From: Platerodrilus igneus
Lineage: Eukaryota > Arthropoda > Insecta > Coleoptera > Lycidae
Direction of reading: 5' to 3'
DNA: 64,000 nucleotides
Assembly (NCBI GenBank): GCA_036346225.1
Contig: JARFIW010001339.1
Coordinates: 1,191,001 to 1,255,000 of the forward strand
A program made the translations under genes and the position numbers. Below are positions 54,679 through 64,000 of this stretch, piece after piece; the first letter of the stretch is position 1, and every line of letters starts with the position of its first letter. The notes under the pieces were generated by a model that made no database searches, was not told the origin of the DNA, and worked only from the letters and a program-made list of their open reading frames with translations.

Positions 54679-55525
54679 ACCACATTTATCAATGAAAATT
54701 TAGATATTTTTACAGGGTTTGGTAAATTTCCTGATGTTGTAAAATTCACAACTTGTAAAAAATTTGAGTCTGTGTGTTATCCGCCTAGTAGATGTCCGAT
54801 ACAGATTAGGGACGATTTAAAAAATGAACTAGATAGATTAATTAAAAGGAACGCTGTAGTCAAAGTTGATCAAATAGACTCGCGTACAAGTATTAATCGA
54901 ATGATAATTGTTGAAAAAAGTAATGGTAAATTGCGGATTTGTTTAGACCCTTCCGATTTAAACAAGCAAATAATTCGTAAACCTAGAATAAGCCCAACTA
55001 TCGAAGAAATATGTGCAAAGCTAGTAAATAAAAAATATTTTACTGTATTTGATATGGCAGAAGGGTATTATCATATTGTTATAGATGAAAATTCCTCGTG
55101 GAAATGTTGTTTCTCCACGCCTTTTGGAATTTATAGGTATATCGTGTTACCATATGGTTTGTCGAACTCTCAAGACTTATTTGAAGAAGTAGTTGAAAAT
55201 AATTTTGGGGACATTGATAACATAGTAATCTGTTACGATGATATCATAGTAGCCGGTATAAACAAAAAGGAGCACAACAAAGCGGTTACAGAGATAATTG
55301 AGCGTGCTAGGAAAACGGGATGTAAATTTAAAAGACAAATTCCAATATTGCAAAACAGAAGTTAAATTTAAGGGGCAAATTTTTTCTAATGCAGGTATGA
55401 AAATAGATCCAGATAGGGTTAAAACTCTCTGTAAATTAGAAAACCCCACAAATAAAGTTGAATTACAAAGAATTATTGGCGCGTTTAACTATATTCGTAA
55501 TATATACCAAACATGGCAGAAATAA
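54679..55525 (+). pseudogene. Ty3-type reverse transcriptase, frameshifted
   Basis: In frame with the protease after the stop. The blocks are RMIIVEKSNGKLRICLDPSD, FDMAEGYYHIVIDE, FSTPFGIYRYIVLPYGLSNS and the catalytic ICYDDIIVAG, so the two Asp are kept though the second position is unusual (CYDD). At about 55345 the frame shifts into 55298-55525, which holds the connection region (KFKGQIFSNAGMKIDPDRV ... ELQRIIGAFNYIRNI). Confidence 0.88.
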
Positions 55526-56122
55526 TGCACCCACTATGCGAATTATTAAAAAATAATATAGAATGGCAGTGGTTACCCAAATAGCAAGAGTGTTTTGAAA
55601 AAATTAAAAGCGATAGTGTCTAAACCACCTGCCTTAATATCGTTTAATCCAAAAGAAAAAATTATATTACAATGTGATGCTTCCAAAAACGGGTTAGGGT
55701 GATGTATGTTTCAAATACACGACAACTCGTTAAAATTAGTAGCATGTTCATTACGTTCAATGAATAAGCATGAGATAAATTACAGCCAAACTGAGAAAGA
55801 GTTACTGGCTATTTATTTTGAAACCCAAAAATTCCATAATTTTATTTACCGTAATGAAATAGATGTTCAATCAAATCATAAACCGATTGTTTCGATCATG
55901 AAAAAGCCTATTTGTAAAACTGGTTCTGTTAGACTACAACGTCTAAGGTTAAAATTACTCAAATATTTACTTAACGTATATTATGTACCAGGTAAGAGTA
56001 TTCATTTTGCAGACATGCTTTCACGATCAAGTTTAAAATCTGAAAGTTTTGATCCGGATATGTTTGATATGGTTCATATGGTCTCAAGACATTTGCCTAT
56101 GAGCAATGACAGAATAAATTAA
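55526..56122 (+). pseudogene. Ty3-type RNase H, broken; element truncated before integrase
   Basis: LQCDASKNGLG ends at a TGA (55700); the frame from 55706 continues with MNKHEINYSQTEKELLAIYF (catalytic E), NHKPIVSIM, and YVPGKSIHFADMLSRSS, the normal end of RNase H. No integrase follows. The element stops near 56.2 kb where the 154-bp repeats start, so its 3' part and right LTR are lost. Confidence 0.87.
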
Positions 56123-56229
56123 TTTAGAACGGAAACTGCTAAAGACAAAACCTTGTCTAAAATTTCAGATTATTATTACAACGGATGGCCGACAAAAATA
56201 AGATTGCTGAAAGTGTAAAGCCATACTAT

Positions 56230-56343
56230 AATTTAAAAAATGTATGAGTTCTAGTGTCTAACCATTTTTAAATAATTTTTTAATTTTTGGTCTAGCACGA
56301 CACTCGGAAGAAAGTGCCGTGCTGATTATTTCTAGCGAATTTT

Positions 56344-56388
<45 letters not shown>

Positions 56389-58280
56389 ACAGTTCTACAT
56401 CAGTTCTAACAATTACGACCACTTTTAGCCTGACTTCCAGTGGTTAACCATTTGTAAATAATCCTTTAATTTTTGTTGTAGCACGGCACTAGGAAAAAAG
56501 TGCCGTGCTTAATATTTATAGCGAATTTTCGATATATATCGACAGTTTTACATGAGGTCTAACAGCTACGATCAATTTAAGCCTGAGTTCCAGTGTCTAA
56601 CCATTTTTAAATAAGTTTTTAATTTTTGGTCTAGCACGACACTCGGAAGAAAGTGCCGTGCTGATTATTTCTAGCGAATTTTTCGATATATATTGACAGT
56701 TCTACAAGAGTTCTAACAGCTACGAGCAATTTGAGCCTGAGTTCTAGTGTCTAACCATTTTTAAATAATCTTTTAATTTTTGATCGAGCACGACACTCGA
56801 AAAAAAGTGTCGTGCAGATAATTTCTAGCGAATTTTTCGATATATATATCGACAGTTCTACATCAGTTCTAACAATTACGACCACTTTTAGCCTGACTTC
56901 CAGTGGTTAACCATTTGTAAATAATCCTTTAATTTTTGTTGTAGCACGGCACTAGGAAAAAAGTGCCGTGCTGATTATTTATAGCGAATTTTTCGATATA
57001 TATCGACAGTTCTACATGAGGTCTAACAGCTACGATCAATTTTAGCCTGAGTTCCAGTGTCTAACCATTTTAAAATAATTTTTTAATTTTTGGTCTAGCA
57101 CGACACTCGGAAGAAAGTGCCGTGCTGATTATTTCTAGCGAATTTTTCGATATATATATTGACAGTTCTACAAGAGTTCTAACAGCTACGACCACTTTTA
57201 GCCTGAGTTGCAGTGTCTAACCATTTTAAATAATCTTTAATTTTGGTCTAGCACGACACTCGGAAAAAGTGTCGTGCTGATCATTTCTAGCGAATTTTCG
57301 ATATATATCGACAGTTCTACATGATTTCTAACAACTACGACCACTTTTACCCTGAGTTCCAGTGTCTAACTATTTTTAAATAATTTTTAATTTTGGTATA
57401 GCACGACACTCGGAAAAAAGTGCCGTGTTGATTATTTCTAGCGAATTTTTTTATATATGTCGACATTTATACATGAGTTCTAACAGCTACGAGCAATTTT
57501 AGCCTGAGTTCTAGTGTCTAAGCATTTTTAAATAATTTTTTAATTTTTGATCGAGCACGACACTTAAAAAAGTGTCGTGCTGATCATTTCTAGCGAATTT
57601 TCGATATATATATCGACAGTTCTACATCAGTTCTAACAATTACGACCACTTTTAGCCTGACTTCCAGTGGTTAACCATTTGTAAATAATCCTTTAATTTT
57701 TGTTGTAGCACGGCACTAGGAAAAAAGTGCCATGCTGAATATTTCTAGCGAATTTATCGATATATATCGACAGTTCTACATGAGTTCTAACAACTACGAC
57801 CACTTTTACCCCGAGTTCCAGTGTCTAACTATTTTTAAATAATTTTTTAATTTTTGGTATAGCACGACACTCAGAAAAAAGTGCCGTGCTGAATATTTAT
57901 AGCGAATTTTTCGATATATATCGACAGTTCTACATGAGGTCTAACAGCTACGATCAATTTTAGCCTGACTTCCAGTGGTTAACCATTTGTAAATAATCCT
58001 TTAATTTTTGTTGTAGCACGGCACTAGGAAAAAAGTGCCATGCTGAATATTTCTAGCGAATTTATCGATATATATCGACAGTTCTACATGAGTTCTAACA
58101 ACTACGACCACTTTTACCCTGAGTTCCAGTGTCTAACCATTTTTAAATAATTTTTTAATTTTTGGTCTAGCACGACACTCGGAAGAAAGTGCCGTGCTGA
58201 TTATTTCTAGCGAATTTTTCGATATATATATATATATTGACAGTTCTACAAGAGTTCTAACAGCTACGACCACTTTTAGG
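56230..58280. repeat. 154-bp tandem repeat with conserved hairpin
   Basis: About 13 units, period 153-156 bp, with one longer unit owing to a 40-bp AT expansion (56348-56386). Each unit has GTGTCTAACCATTTTTAAAT, a hairpin AGCACGRCACT-(6-8 nt)-AGTGYCGTGCT, GATTATTTCTAGCGAATTTT, TCGATATATATCGACAGTTC and CTAACARCTACGACCACTTT. Two variants (about nine of type A, four of type B marked by CAGTGGTTAACC) are interspersed. The hairpin arms change together in several units (cgAcact/agtgTcg against cgGcact/agtgCcg). Confidence 0.95.
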
Positions 58281-58349
58281 TCGTAACGAGGATAATGAAC
58301 ATAGTTTTAATCAAAATTTTCACGTGGACCTGACGAACCACAATCGGAT
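58281..58349. other. Junction of repeat array and errantivirus-like pol
   Basis: GGTCGTAACGAGGATAATG leads into the reading frame of the protease. LTR, leader and gag of this element are absent. The join lies inside the last repeat unit. Confidence 0.5.
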
Positions 58350-59387
58350 GTGATACAATTAAATACAATAAGTCAAACCGTATTACCTTATATTGAAATA
58401 CCAAAAGTAAATTTAAAATTCCTGATAGACACGGGATCATCACGAACATTAATTAGCCCAACAACTGTAAAAGCATTCTACACAGATTTTGTAGAGGAAC
58501 AACCCTTTAAAATACAAACCGCACACAAAACAACCGTACATAAATATATAGCGCACATTCCTTTACCACGAATTTTCGGGACGAAAATGAAACATAAATT
58601 TTGTATATTTAACTTTAACGACAAGTATAATGGATTAATAGGCATGGATTTATTAGAGAAACTTGGTGCAAAAATAAATTTACAGAACCGTATTCTTATA
58701 ACTAAGTTTAATAAAATCCCTATACGATTTCAAGACCATTCTAACACCGAACATAAATACACCATCGAACCAAGAACGGAAAAATTAATTAAATTACCAA
58801 TTAACGCTAAAGATACTGTAGGAATAATTAACCATATTTCATTCGGACTCGGATTGAAAACACCGACAGCATTAGTAAATGTTAAAGACAAATACGCACT
58901 TACGACAATTATTAACTCGAACGAACAACCCGTACAACTTACAGTCACGAAGCCGCTAGAAATTCATGAAGTAAATTTCGAAGAAATAGACTTAGACGAG
59001 TACACAATTACTGAAGGACAACCTAACTTAGATGAAGACAGAATATTACGAGAAAATTTAAATAACCTCCGTTTAGATCATATGAATGACGAGGAACGTA
59101 AAGCAATTCATAACCTTTGTTTAGAATACCGTGATATTTTCTACAGCGACAAACTACCTTTGACTTTTACGAACACAATTAAACATGCAATTAGACTGAC
59201 GGACGAAACACCGACTTATAAAAAAGCATACCGATTACCACAAGCAAGTCAAGAAGAAGCAGACAGACAAATACAAGAATTATTGCAACAAGACATAATT
59301 CGACATTCAGAATCCCCCTGGAGCAGTCCAGTCATTATAGTGCCCAAACGTAAAGACGCCTCGGTAAACAGAAATTTCGAATGGTAA
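58350..59387 (+). pseudogene. Errantivirus-like Pol: protease and RT start
   Basis: 345-residue frame. LKFLIDTGSSRTLIS (catalytic D at about residue 27) is an intact retroviral-type protease site, followed by YNGLIGMDLLEKLGAKI. Then come a spacer and the RT start: LRLDHMNDEERKAIHNLCLE, PTYKKAYRLPQASQEEADRQ, and [19 protein letters not shown] frameshift at about 59375 ends the frame within RT motif 1-2. The ATG is not a biological start; the frame is 5'-truncated. Belongs to an old endogenous copy of an insect Metaviridae element. Confidence 0.9.
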
Positions 59388-60815
59388 TAGACTATAGACA
59401 ATTGAATGAAAAGACTATTGACGACCGATATCCTCTCCCAAATATTTCCGAGATACTTGATAAGTTAGGAAAAGTCAATACTTTTCCACAATAGATTTGG
59501 CCTCGGCTATCACCAGGTACAAATGGAAGAAAAGAACATAAACAAAACAGCCTTTTCCACCCCTCGGGGACACTATGAGTATAAACGCATGCCATTCGGT
59601 TTAAAAAATGCACCCGCCACCTTTCAGAGGGTGATGGACAATATTTTAAGAGGAATACAAAACGAAAAATGCTTAGTGTATTTAGACGACTTAATAATTT
59701 ACTCGACCTCCTTACAAGAACACCTAGAAAGACTACGCGCAGTATTTAACAGACTAAGACAAGCACAATTCAAAATTCAGCTAGACAAAAGCGAATTCTT
59801 ACAAAAAGAAGTTGCCTTTCTTGGACACATCGTAACACCCGACGGAGTAAAGCCTAACCCTGACAAAATATCAGCCGTTTTAAATTACCCAATTCCACGA
59901 ACAAATAAAGAAATAAAAAGTTTTTTAGGACTTTCAGGATATTACAGACGTTTTATTAAGGATTACGCAAAACTTAGGAAACCATTAACGCAATGTTTAA
60001 AAAAAGGACATAAAGTAGAACATACACCCGACTTTACAAAAGCATTTGAGACAGTAAAATCACTGTTAACGAACCATCCGGTATTACAATACCCGGATTT
60101 CTCAAAAACTTTTATTCTAACTACGGACGCTTCCAATGTTGCTTTAGGCGCCATTTTAAGCCAAGGAACAATTGGACAGGATAGACCTATATGTTACGCC
60201 TCGAGAACACTAAACGAGAGCGAACAAAAATACAGTACAATAGAAAAGGAACTATTAAGTATAGTGTGGGCAACGAAATACTTTCGACCATACCTATACG
60301 GACGCAAATTTACAATCTACACCGATCACCGACCACTTGTTTGGTTGTTTAAACTAAAAGAACCCAACTCAAAGCTACAAAGATGGAAAGTAAGACTAGA
60401 AGAATATGACTACAAAATCATTTACAAAAGCGGAAAATGCAACACGAACGCAGACGCTTTAAGCCGCATTCAAATAAACGCTATAGACAACGAATCAATA
60501 ATAGGAAACCTAGACGACACAGAAATTCGCGACGATTTAGACGAAGTAGAGGACAGTAAAACAATGGACTCAACACAAGACGCAGAACCTAAACACGCTA
60601 TTCGAATACTAGACGAAGCTATTGACTACAAACCGAATCAATTTTTTATTAACGAAGTCTTAACTGACCCGAACCCTACAAAATTCACGAATCAAGGTAA
60701 TAAGAAAATCTACCAAGTAGAAATTACGCGAGACGAGAACGACCAACAAATCACGCAATTCTTTAAAGAATATACACCGGAGAAAAAACGATACTACCTT
60801 TATTTTACTTCATAA
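59388..60815 (+). pseudogene. Errantivirus-like RT and RNase H
   Basis: After the shift, [11 protein letters not shown] and [16 protein letters not shown] occupy 59390-59475 and a one-base change near 59490 leads to the long frame 59523-60815. This has [20 protein letters not shown] (21-40), the intact catalytic YLDD (53-56), [17 protein letters not shown] (134-150) and RNase H with [10 protein letters not shown] (201-210), [14 protein letters not shown] and [21 protein letters not shown] marks the RNase H end. An acidic linker before integrase follows (to [10 protein letters not shown]). The RT and RNase H residues themselves are kept. Confidence 0.92.
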
Positions 60816-61997
60816 AACTTGTACAAGAAATTTTCAGAAACTTACGTTAAATTATTTAATAACATAGGACCGGAATTAATTAGATGTACGCGCAAATTAA
60901 TCAACTTGACGGACAAAGACGAAATAATTACCGCTATTAGAAACCAGCACGAGGGTAAAACTAACCATCGTGGTATAAATGAAACTTTAAAGCAGATCCA
61001 ACGACGATACTATTTCCATAACATGAAAGAAATAATTACAAATTACATTAACAAATGTGAGCTCTGCGATAAAGCAAAGTATGACCGAATACCCTAAAAT
61101 TCCGTTAATGCTAACGCAAACCCCGATAAACCATTTCAAAACTATTCGTTGACACTTTCGTAGTGGAATCCGAAATTTCTTAACAATCGTAGACGCCTTC
61201 ACGAAACTAGGACAGGCGATACCAATAATATCGAAAAACAGTGTTGACGTAATACAAGGACTTATACAATATTTCACATGCTACGGAACCCTCGAAATGA
61301 TTACACTAGATAACGGAACAGAGTTTAGAAACGAGACAGTACAGAACATTTTAGAATTACATAAAATTAAAATTCATTTTGTAACGGAGAATAACCCGAT
61401 TCAAATGGCCTCGTAGAGCGTTTCCATTCGACCTTACTAGAGCAAATTAGATTGCTGAAAATTCAATTCCCCAAAGAACCAATTACCAATATAATACCCT
61501 ATGCACTAATTGCATACAATAACATCATACATTCAACAACAAATTTTACACCGTTAGAGTTAACCTTAGGGCATTCTGACTCCCGCAACCCGCTAGATAT
61601 ACACTATAATCACCAGGTATATCAGCAATACGCTAAAGAACATAAAGATAAATTAAATACGACCTATAATAACATTAAGAATAAATTGGTCACCGAGAAA
61701 GAGCGAGTTTTGACCAAGCGTAATGCAGACACTTCAATCAAAAAATTTGAAGTAGGACAAACAGTTTTTGAAAGAAATTTCAAGAACAAACGACACAAAA
61801 CAGCACCTAGAAATTTAGGACCCTTCACTATAAAAAGAATATCAGACAAAAACGTTGCCGTGCTAGACAACGGCAAAATCACAAAGTACGTACACCTGAA
61901 AAATTTACGACACCATTCTTTTTCAGATTCCTCACCGTCATCGTCATTGGCACAATCATGCTGTTCAAGCCAATCACAACCAGCGACGACGGAATGA
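60816..61997 (+). pseudogene. Errantivirus-like integrase, broken
   Basis: 60819-61097 has the zinc region (HEGKTNHRGINETLKQI ... YINKCELCDKAK). The core is split over frames in 61098-61440: DTF-type first acid, LDNGTEFRNETV with the second, and a stop near 61415 before the expected E segment. 61452-61997 holds the C-terminal part (IPYALIAYNNIIHSTTNFTP, LELTLG, then KFEVGQTVFERNF and LGPFTIKRISDKN). Its tail overlaps the env frame start by 40 bases in another frame, the usual pol-env arrangement of errantiviruses. At least three disruptions are present. Confidence 0.9.
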
Positions 61998-63172
61998 AAC
62001 TAGAACTAATTACAGACAACCCAGGACTGATACCTTTAAAATTAGGACTTATGCAAAACACGATTGATTACTGGACACTGATACAAAAATTTGATTTAAC
62101 TAAGGTAAAGAACGAATTTCAATTAATAGAACGCAATTACAACACAATAAATAATTCAGTTTTTCTATCCAAATTTGGCAAAGAATATTCAAGAGAAATG
62201 CACAATTACATCTACATTGTAGAAAACATGTTGCAAACCACAAACGAACGATTCAACCGAATTATACCTAGAACGACTACTAGAAGACACAAACGTGGAC
62301 TCATTGACGGACTTGGATCAATTATTAAAATTAATACAGGTAATTTAGATCAAACAGATGCCGAACGTTACGATAAATTAATACAAGAATTAAGTAAGAA
62401 TCAAGACGAGCTTAAAACCGTATTGAAAGAACAAATTTCATTAACCCAGTCAACGATAATTAAATTTAACTATACAATTTCTAAACTAGCGAGCAACCAA
62501 CTTATTATGCAGAGTAGAATAATGCAATTAGAACAAAGCATGAATAATGTAACTATACACAATATTAATATGTACACTTTGGTAATTTTTAACACAGTGT
62601 TTAATCAAATTATTGCAGCAATTGTAGTAATACAGCAAATTCTCGACACCTTAGAAAATGTCATAACATTCGCGCAATTAAATACACTGCACTCAAGTAT
62701 TATTGACCCAAACGAATTATTAACAGAACTACACACAGTTTCACCCTTCATAAAAAATAATAAATTACCTTTCGAGATAAACCCTGACAACGTAATTTTA
62801 TTTACGAAAATTGCACAGGTAAAAGCATATGCGAAAGACAACGAAATAATTTTTATTGTAGAAATCCCAATTGTAGAAGCGAGTTCATATAATTATTTTC
62901 ACATGTTTGCATTTCCAATCAGAGTTGGAGACAAATTTCAAATTATTGTACCAAAAGGTAAGTTTTTAGCACTAAATGACCTTAAGTACGGTCTGGCAAA
63001 CGAAAAATGTAACGAAGTTATGCCAAGTCAGTATATTTGTAACTCACTTACTACAAATTATATTAAAGACGAGAGCCCTTGCGAGGTTCAATTATTAAAA
63101 TTATCGAGTAACTACGAAACTTGTTCGAGGAGATATATAGATATCACTCAAAGAAAATGCAAAAGTAACTGA
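61958..63172 (+). pseudogene. env: Errantivirus-like Env (F-type), main part
   Basis: 404-residue frame overlapping the end of pol. A basic RxxR furin-like site at about residues 110-113 is followed by a Gly-rich hydrophobic segment, the layout of baculovirus F-type and errantivirus Env, where cleavage exposes the fusion peptide. Heptad-rich helical sequence follows (about 130-190) and then a Cys-bearing ectodomain. A shift just before 63172 separates it from the transmembrane part at 63243-63647, so this copy cannot make full Env. In this group Env comes from a spliced RNA, so the N-terminal signal may be coded upstream; I see none in the first 30 residues apart from a weak hydrophobic run. 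Confidence 0.88.
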
Positions 63173-63647
63173 AAATAAATGGATCGCCATTTTTCCTCAA
63201 GAAACGATTGCGACTTCATTTTGCGGAATAGATGAAAACAACATGGCACTACTCGGTAGTTATTTAATAACGTTGAAAGAGGACTGCTATATAAGAATTG
63301 AAAACGAAATTATCCGCGTGTATAAAAATCCAGTGTTAACAAAAAAGTATGCGAATTTGCCAAGTCTAGAATTCGTATCTAATGAACGACAAGATTTAAC
63401 CACTGCCGTAATAGAACCTATGAAACTAGAACATTTAGAGTTAGATAATCTGGATAGTGTTGTGAAAGCGATGGACGGAAATTTACAAAAAGTGAATAGT
63501 TTAAGAACGCCCAGCGTACACTATGATAATATAAGCGTATGGACAATTGTCGGATATATTGTAATTATCACAATTGTAGTTGTATTGATACGTAAACTAT
63601 ATATAAAATATCAAGCGCAGCTAGCACATAATGTTGTAAAGAGATAG
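63173..63647 (+). pseudogene. env: Errantivirus-like Env, C-terminal part with membrane anchor
   Basis: Continuation of Env in a shifted frame. The open frame 63243-63647 (134 residues) has a stalk-like region with two Cys-poor helices and a single strong transmembrane segment at about residues 99-117, followed by a short basic cytoplasmic tail. This is the normal end of an F-type Env. The stop is at 63645-63647. Confidence 0.87.
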
Positions 63648-63759
63648 AGAATAAGCAAAAGAACGTATTAGAAACCATTTCATTAGCAAAGTAAGTTAGG
63701 TAAAAGTGTAAAAGTAGGAACTTTTAATAAAATTTCTCGTTGAACTTGAAATTTTCCCA

Positions 63760-63771
63760 TAGGATGGGAGA
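63760..63771 (+). other. Polypurine tract
   Basis: AGGATGGGAGA immediately before AGTTAC. Purine-rich and adjacent to the presumed LTR start, so it likely primes plus-strand DNA synthesis. Confidence 0.65.
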
Positions 63772-64000
63772 AGTTACAGATTCGCAATATATAGTGCGAA
63801 TAAAGTAATATTTGTAAAGTTGCTTTGCAAGCACTTTGTAGAGATTCTGTTAAGTTATAGTAAGTGTTCTAAATCTAAGGAAACATAAATTAGTACAATT
63901 TGATATTTTAAATGAAACGAAGTAAAGCTGTCATTTTAATTCTAGATTTATTAGGAAACCATTAATATTAAGATTATGTTTTGTACACTTATGTATTTAG
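63772..64000 (+). repeat. Start of errantivirus-like 3' LTR (cut by window)
   Basis: Begins AGTTAC, a common LTR start in insect errantiviruses, after a polypurine tract 110-125 bp downstream of env. Runs to the end of the window. The left LTR is missing, so the exact ends cannot be confirmed here. Confidence 0.6.

Overview
This window is AT-rich eukaryotic DNA, almost certainly from an insect or another arthropod. The evidence is the repeat content: BEL/Pao and Ty3-type LTR elements, an errantivirus-like element with an F-type env, a Penelope-like element with hammerhead ribozymes, an APE-type LINE, a MULE, Tc1/mariner-like elements and a tRNA-derived SINE. No intact single-copy host gene is visible. 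The only clear relative of a host gene is a broken, intronless SMC4 (condensin) copy. A beetle is possible but I cannot establish the order from sequence alone.

Backbone. A satellite with a period near 125 bp occupies 1-3599, 10634-12317 and 42926-47760, always in the same orientation. The two gaps have clean insertion footprints. The first is a BEL/Pao retrotransposon (3600-10633) with 437/438-bp LTRs and a 5-bp duplication GTAGT. The second is a 30.6-kb block (12318-42925) with 27-bp terminal inverted repeats and a TA duplication. Closing both gaps gives one array of about 10.1 kb, itself cut by the window start.

The 30.6-kb block is a nest of older elements. From left to right it holds a MULE end fragment fused to a Ty3-type pol (12404-15436); a minus-strand retrotransposon gag (18420-19382); three pieces of a Penelope-like element with GIY-YIG endonuclease and hammerhead ribozymes (20180-22075); and a mariner-like element with about 250-bp inverted repeats in an (AT)n tract (23369-25206). 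It continues with repeated segments coding an AT-hook/acidic tail plus a palindrome of THAP-domain copies (25320-29336); a MULE whose 3' half is duplicated in inverse orientation (29869-35430); a LINE (36420-39650); a short inverted pair of Penelope ends (40040-40440); and a degraded IS630/Tc1-type transposase (41767-42602). The last lies next to the right terminal repeat and may be the remains of the transposase of the outer element.

Right of the satellite lies the SMC4 retropseudogene (48491-52075), which carries a SINE with a 13-bp target duplication; a transposase HTH fragment (about 52.6-52.9 kb); a decayed Ty3-type gag-pol (53.3-56.1 kb); a 154-bp tandem repeat with a conserved hairpin (56.25-58.28 kb); and a 5'-truncated errantivirus-like pol-env element ending in an LTR that runs off the window (58.3-64.0 kb). 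Nearly every coding region has stops, frameshifts or lost catalytic residues, so this looks like heterochromatic or pericentromere-like repeat DNA rather than a gene system. I did not find a convincing new functional system. The most interesting items are the dated insertion series into one satellite, the ribozyme-bearing inverted elements, the two large palindromes, and the hairpin satellite with compensatory changes.
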